The position numbers were made by a program, and so were the translations under genes. Under the pieces are notes generated by a model. That model had not been told where the DNA came from. It did not search any database and worked only from the letters and a program-made list of their open reading frames with translations. Of a DNA stretch of 62,061 nt, positions 59,823 to 62,061 are shown piece after piece. The DNA is taken from positions 1 to 62,061 of the forward strand of contig JAEUHR010000012.1 of assembly GCA_016794425.1 (NCBI GenBank), given 5' to 3'. Numbering within the stretch: the stretch's first letter is position 1; every line of letters begins with the position of its first letter. Origin of the DNA: Planctomycetota bacterium (GTDB taxonomy: Bacteria > Planctomycetota > UBA1135 > UBA2386).

Positions 59823-60178
59823 TGCGGCGCGACCACCAGCGCCGTGCGCGTCGCGACCAGCACCGGCGTGCCGGCGTCGGCGTTCGCCGTGACCAGGAGC
59901 CGTGGCCACAGCAGCGCCGCCGCGAACTCGACCACGCCGCGGTCGGTGCCGCGCCGGCCGAGGCGCTGGCCGGCCCCGGTGCGGGCGGCCAGCTCGGCGA
60001 TCGCGGGCGCGCCGTCGAGCCGCGCGTCGGCCAGCAGGTAGTCGGCGGCGCCGCGCTGCCGGTAGTCGGCGATGTCGGCGGCGCGGCGCGCGGTCACGCG
60101 CGGCACGCGCGCCAGACCCCAGACCAGGTGCGCGAGCAGCAGCGCCAGTACGGTCCACGACCAACGCGAAGAGGGCAC
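59819..60178 (-). CDS. Small protein with N-terminal membrane helix
   Basis: GTG at 60178 opens a 119-residue protein with one hydrophobic helix (SWTVLALLLAHLVWGLAR, about 7-25) and a small soluble domain (RGAADYLLADARLDGAPAIAELAARTG; ALLWPRLLVTANADAGTPVLVATRTALVV). No family is recognised. The stop overlaps the GT-C-like gene start (ATGA), so they are probably partners, as such small proteins often accompany GT-C genes. Confidence 0.6.
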   Translation of the reverse strand: MPSSRWSWTVLALLLAHLVWGLARVPRVTARRAADIADYRQRGAADYLLADARLDGAPAIAELAARTGAGQRLGRRGTDRGVVEFAAALLWPRLLVTANADAGTPVLVATRTALVVAPQ

Positions 60179-60184
60179 GCCGGC

Positions 60185-60190
60185 AGCGTA
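60185..60190 (-). promoter_or_regulatory. -10-like TACGCT (minus strand)
   Basis: TACGCT lies 6 bases before the GTG at 60178 on the minus strand, at the head of the whole operon. The divergent gap to the methyltransferase gene (60179-60291) holds no other clear element. Confidence 0.35.
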
Positions 60191-60291
60191 GCTGCACGGC
60201 GCCGGACCGGAACGCCGCAGTTCGGCGGCGCGCCGGATTCTGCGCCGGTCCGCGGTCAGTTCCGGGGCGGTCCGCGGCCGATGAGGGCGCC

Positions 60292-61149
60292 ATGCCGTCC
60301 CTGCTGCGCCGCTGCGTCGCTGCCGTGCGCATTCCCGCGAACGAACTCGCGTTCGCGGTGCGGGCCGGCGTCGCCTGGAGCCGCGGCCCGGCGACGCTGC
60401 CGCACGAGGACAAGTCGGGCCTGTTCGCGTGGCTGCCGGCCGACGCGGCGGCGGCGGCACACCGGCGCGCGGCGCGGCTCGAACGGCAGTACGACCTGGC
60501 GGCGCTGCGCGCGCAGTCGACCAACGCCGTCTACGCGCACAACCTCGCGCTGCTCGAAGGGCTCGAACGGCTTGCCGACGGTGCCGTGTGGCCGGTGCCG
60601 CCCGGCGCGCCGCTGCGCGCGCTCGACGTCGGCAGCGGCGACTTCCACTACGCGACCGCACTGCAGCGCTGGCTGGCGCGCGGCGACGGGGCGCGGCGGG
60701 CCGCAGCGCTGCACGGCGTCGAACTCGACGGCCACGGCGTCTACCGCGACGGCCACTCGCGCGCCGACCACGCGCGCGCGCACGCGGCGCTGGCGGCGGC
60801 GGCAGCACCGGTGCAGTTCACGGTCGGCGACGCGGCCCGCCTGCGGCTGCCGGCGCACGACGTGGTGACCGCGTTCCATCCGTTCCTGACCGTCTACCCG
60901 TTGCTGCAGTGGGGGCTGCCGCTGTCGCGGTTCCGGCCGCGGCGCCTGCTGCGCGCGTTGGTGGCCGCCGTGCGACCGGGCGGTTGGCTCGTCGTCGCCA
61001 ACCAGACCGCGACCGAGTTCGACCGGTTGCGGGCGCTGCTCGCCGGTCAGCCGGTGGAACTGCTGCGCCGGGTGCCGCTCGGCAGCGACCTGGTGCCGGC
61101 GGCGGAACGGACCGCCGGGCGGGTCGGCTCGTTGTGGCGCCGGGGCTAG
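60292..61149 (+). CDS. Class I SAM-dependent methyltransferase-like protein
   Basis: The 285-residue protein has the SAM-binding motif I as LDVGSGDFHYATALQRWL, then GVELDG (acidic residue of motif II) and DAARLRLPAHDVVTAFHPFLTVYPLLQWGLP. A late RPGGWLVVANQTATEFDRL matches motif V of class I enzymes. The substrate is unknown. It is transcribed opposite to the electron-transfer operon and precedes an FHA protein gene. The ATG at 60281, out of frame, is not used. Confidence 0.75.
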   Translation: MPSLLRRCVAAVRIPANELAFAVRAGVAWSRGPATLPHEDKSGLFAWLPADAAAAAHRRAARLERQYDLAALRAQSTNAVYAHNLALLEGLERLADGAVWPVPPGAPLRALDVGSGDFHYATALQRWLARGDGARRAAALHGVELDGHGVYRDGHSRADHARAHAALAAAAAPVQFTVGDAARLRLPAHDVVTAFHPFLTVYPLLQWGLPLSRFRPRRLLRALVAAVRPGGWLVVANQTATEFDRLRALLAGQPVELLRRVPLGSDLVPAAERTAGRVGSLWRRG

Positions 61150-61173
61150 GCCGCCGGCCGCCGGGCCAGCCGA

Positions 61174-61205
61174 TTGCTGCCAGTCGGCGCCCGTTTCGCT
61201 AGCAT
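61174..61205 (+). promoter_or_regulatory. Promoter-like TTGCTG-20-TAGCAT
   Basis: TTGCTG (61174-61179) and TAGCAT (61200-61205) stand before the last gene. The spacer of 20 is long for a sigma-70 promoter, but the -10 element matches the motif set exactly. The gap to the ATG at 61257 is 51 bases. Confidence 0.35.
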
Positions 61206-61256
61206 CCCGCGTCGCCCGGGCAGCCTGCCGCCCCCAGCCGGCTGCCGTTCCGCCTC

Positions 61257-62061
61257 ATGTTCACGCTGCAGATCCTCGACCGCGGCCAGTCGTTCCTCCA
61301 TTCCCTCGACGGCTCGGTGGTGCGCATCGGCAGCGCCGCCGATGCCGATCTGCGGCTCGGCGAAGCGGGGGTGTTGCCGCAGCACGCGCGGCTCGAACCG
61401 GCCGGGGACCGCGTGCGGCTGGTCGCGTCCGGCCCGGTGCGCGTCAACGACCGCGCGGTCGGCGACGCGGAGTTGCAACTCGGCGATCGCATCGAGATCG
61501 GCCGCGCGGTGCTGGTCGTCGGCCGCGCGGTGACCCGCCGCGCCACTGCCGACGAAGTGCTCGACGAAGCGCCGGCCCGCAGCCGGTCGCGCGGCGCCCG
61601 CACCGCGACCAAGCGCAAGGTGCCGTGGGTGCCGATCGGCGCCGCGGCCATCGTGCTGGCGGCGGTGGGCTGGATCGCCACGCAGCGCGACGATACCGAC
61701 GGCATCCGCGACGGACTGGCGGTGGTCGAGCGGCTCTGCGACGACGGCCGCCTCGAGGACGCCGCGGCGACCCTCGGTCGCCTGCGGCAGGAGTGGGCGA
61801 AGGCGCCCGGCGACCCGTTGCGCCTAGTCGACGCGGCCCAGGAACGGCTCGACGCGATCCACGCCGAGATCGCGCGCATCGAGGGCCAGGTGCGCGATCC
61901 GCAGATCGTGCGCAGCTACGCCGACTGGATCCTCGAGCTGCGCCGCCTCGAGGACGGCGGCCAGCCGATCGAACGGGTGGCCGCGCGCCGCGTGCGCGCC
62001 ACGTTGCGCGCGACCTACGACCAGCGCCCGGCGGGCGCCGTGGTCGCCGACCAGGTCGCCG
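61257..62061 (+). CDS. FHA-domain membrane protein, partial (continues past window)
   Basis: ATG at 61257 opens a frame of at least 268 codons that runs off the right edge. It has an FHA-like domain at about residues 1-90 (VRIGSAADADLRLG, LPQHARL). The binding GR is GS and the Ser is Leu, so this FHA is degenerate. A basic segment and a single membrane helix follow at about 122-142 (VPWVPIGAAAIVLAAVGWIA). The extracytoplasmic part is helical and acidic (RDGLAVVERLCDDGRLEDAAATLGRLRQEW), like TPR-type repeats. It is the fifth FHA-bearing coding region found here outside the kinases, and it may join the same signalling network. Confidence 0.75.
   Translation, partial: MFTLQILDRGQSFLHSLDGSVVRIGSAADADLRLGEAGVLPQHARLEPAGDRVRLVASGPVRVNDRAVGDAELQLGDRIEIGRAVLVVGRAVTRRATADEVLDEAPARSRSRGARTATKRKVPWVPIGAAAIVLAAVGWIATQRDDTDGIRDGLAVVERLCDDGRLEDAAATLGRLRQEWAKAPGDPLRLVDAAQERLDAIHAEIARIEGQVRDPQIVRSYADWILELRRLEDGGQPIERVAARRVRATLRATYDQRPAGAVVADQVA

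Noticed and set aside
1..62061. tRNA, rRNA, CRISPR array, insertion sequence, phage or integron genes
   Set aside because: I looked in the gaps and at the products and saw no cloverleaf, repeat-spacer pattern, transposase or integrase. Without computation a short RNA gene could still be missed.

Overview
The window is very GC-rich and gene-dense, with strong G/C preference at third codon positions in almost every gene. It looks like chromosomal DNA of a planctomycete or close relative. The evidence is indirect: an ECF sigma factor fused by overlap to a Ser/Thr kinase with TPR repeats, several forkhead-associated (FHA) proteins, large secreted proteins of unknown role, an ECF42-type sigma factor with its DGPF partner, and a multiheme cytochrome. 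I saw no rRNA, tRNA, insertion sequence, phage gene or CRISPR array.

Left part (1-19.8 kb): a gene tail; a LOG-family protein; an orphan EboE-like TIM barrel; a LolD/MacB-type ABC pair; a secreted DUF3299 protein; a degenerate HD-GYP receptor with a lipoprotein; a HyuA-like protein; plsY-gpsA followed by an MBOAT/AlgJ polymer O-acetylation pair; an S9 peptidase; secreted proteins; a cupin; and yebC. Middle (20-44 kb): two tandem POT transporters with a cysteine dioxygenase; an acyltransferase-3; a large secreted protein; the ECF-kinase pair; an SPFH protein with a ribbon-helix-helix partner; a DinG-like helicase; an e(P4)-type phosphatase; a HipBA module with three operator-like repeats; and a GcvA-like LysR regulator divergent from a probable 2-oxoadipate dioxygenase and D-2-hydroxyglutarate dehydrogenase. 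The last three could carry out the final steps of lysine breakdown to 2-oxoglutarate. An ECF42/DGPF pair closes this part.

Right part (44-62 kb): this holds the most unusual content. A single 797-residue protein (44421-46814) joins a thioredoxin-reductase-like flavoprotein, two FHA domains and a 2Fe-2S ferredoxin. Further on, an overlapping minus-strand gene set (60178 down to 52262) encodes a small membrane protein, a GT-C-like membrane protein, a double-FHA proline-rich protein, a membrane protein with two H-X13-H helices (a di-heme cytochrome b pattern), a protein with two cyclic-nucleotide-binding domains and four 4Fe-4S clusters, and a protein with a cytoplasmic FHA domain, one membrane helix and fifteen CxxCH haem motifs. 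I read this as a signal-gated transmembrane electron-transfer complex. The parts are readable from sequence; their joint function is inference.

Two general features stand out. A TAGC(C/A)T-like -10 hexamer recurs close to start codons, often only 6-11 bases upstream, which suggests leaderless or very short-leader transcripts. Adjacent genes frequently overlap as ATGA or GTGA, and convergent genes are packed with their stop codons inside one small hairpin.
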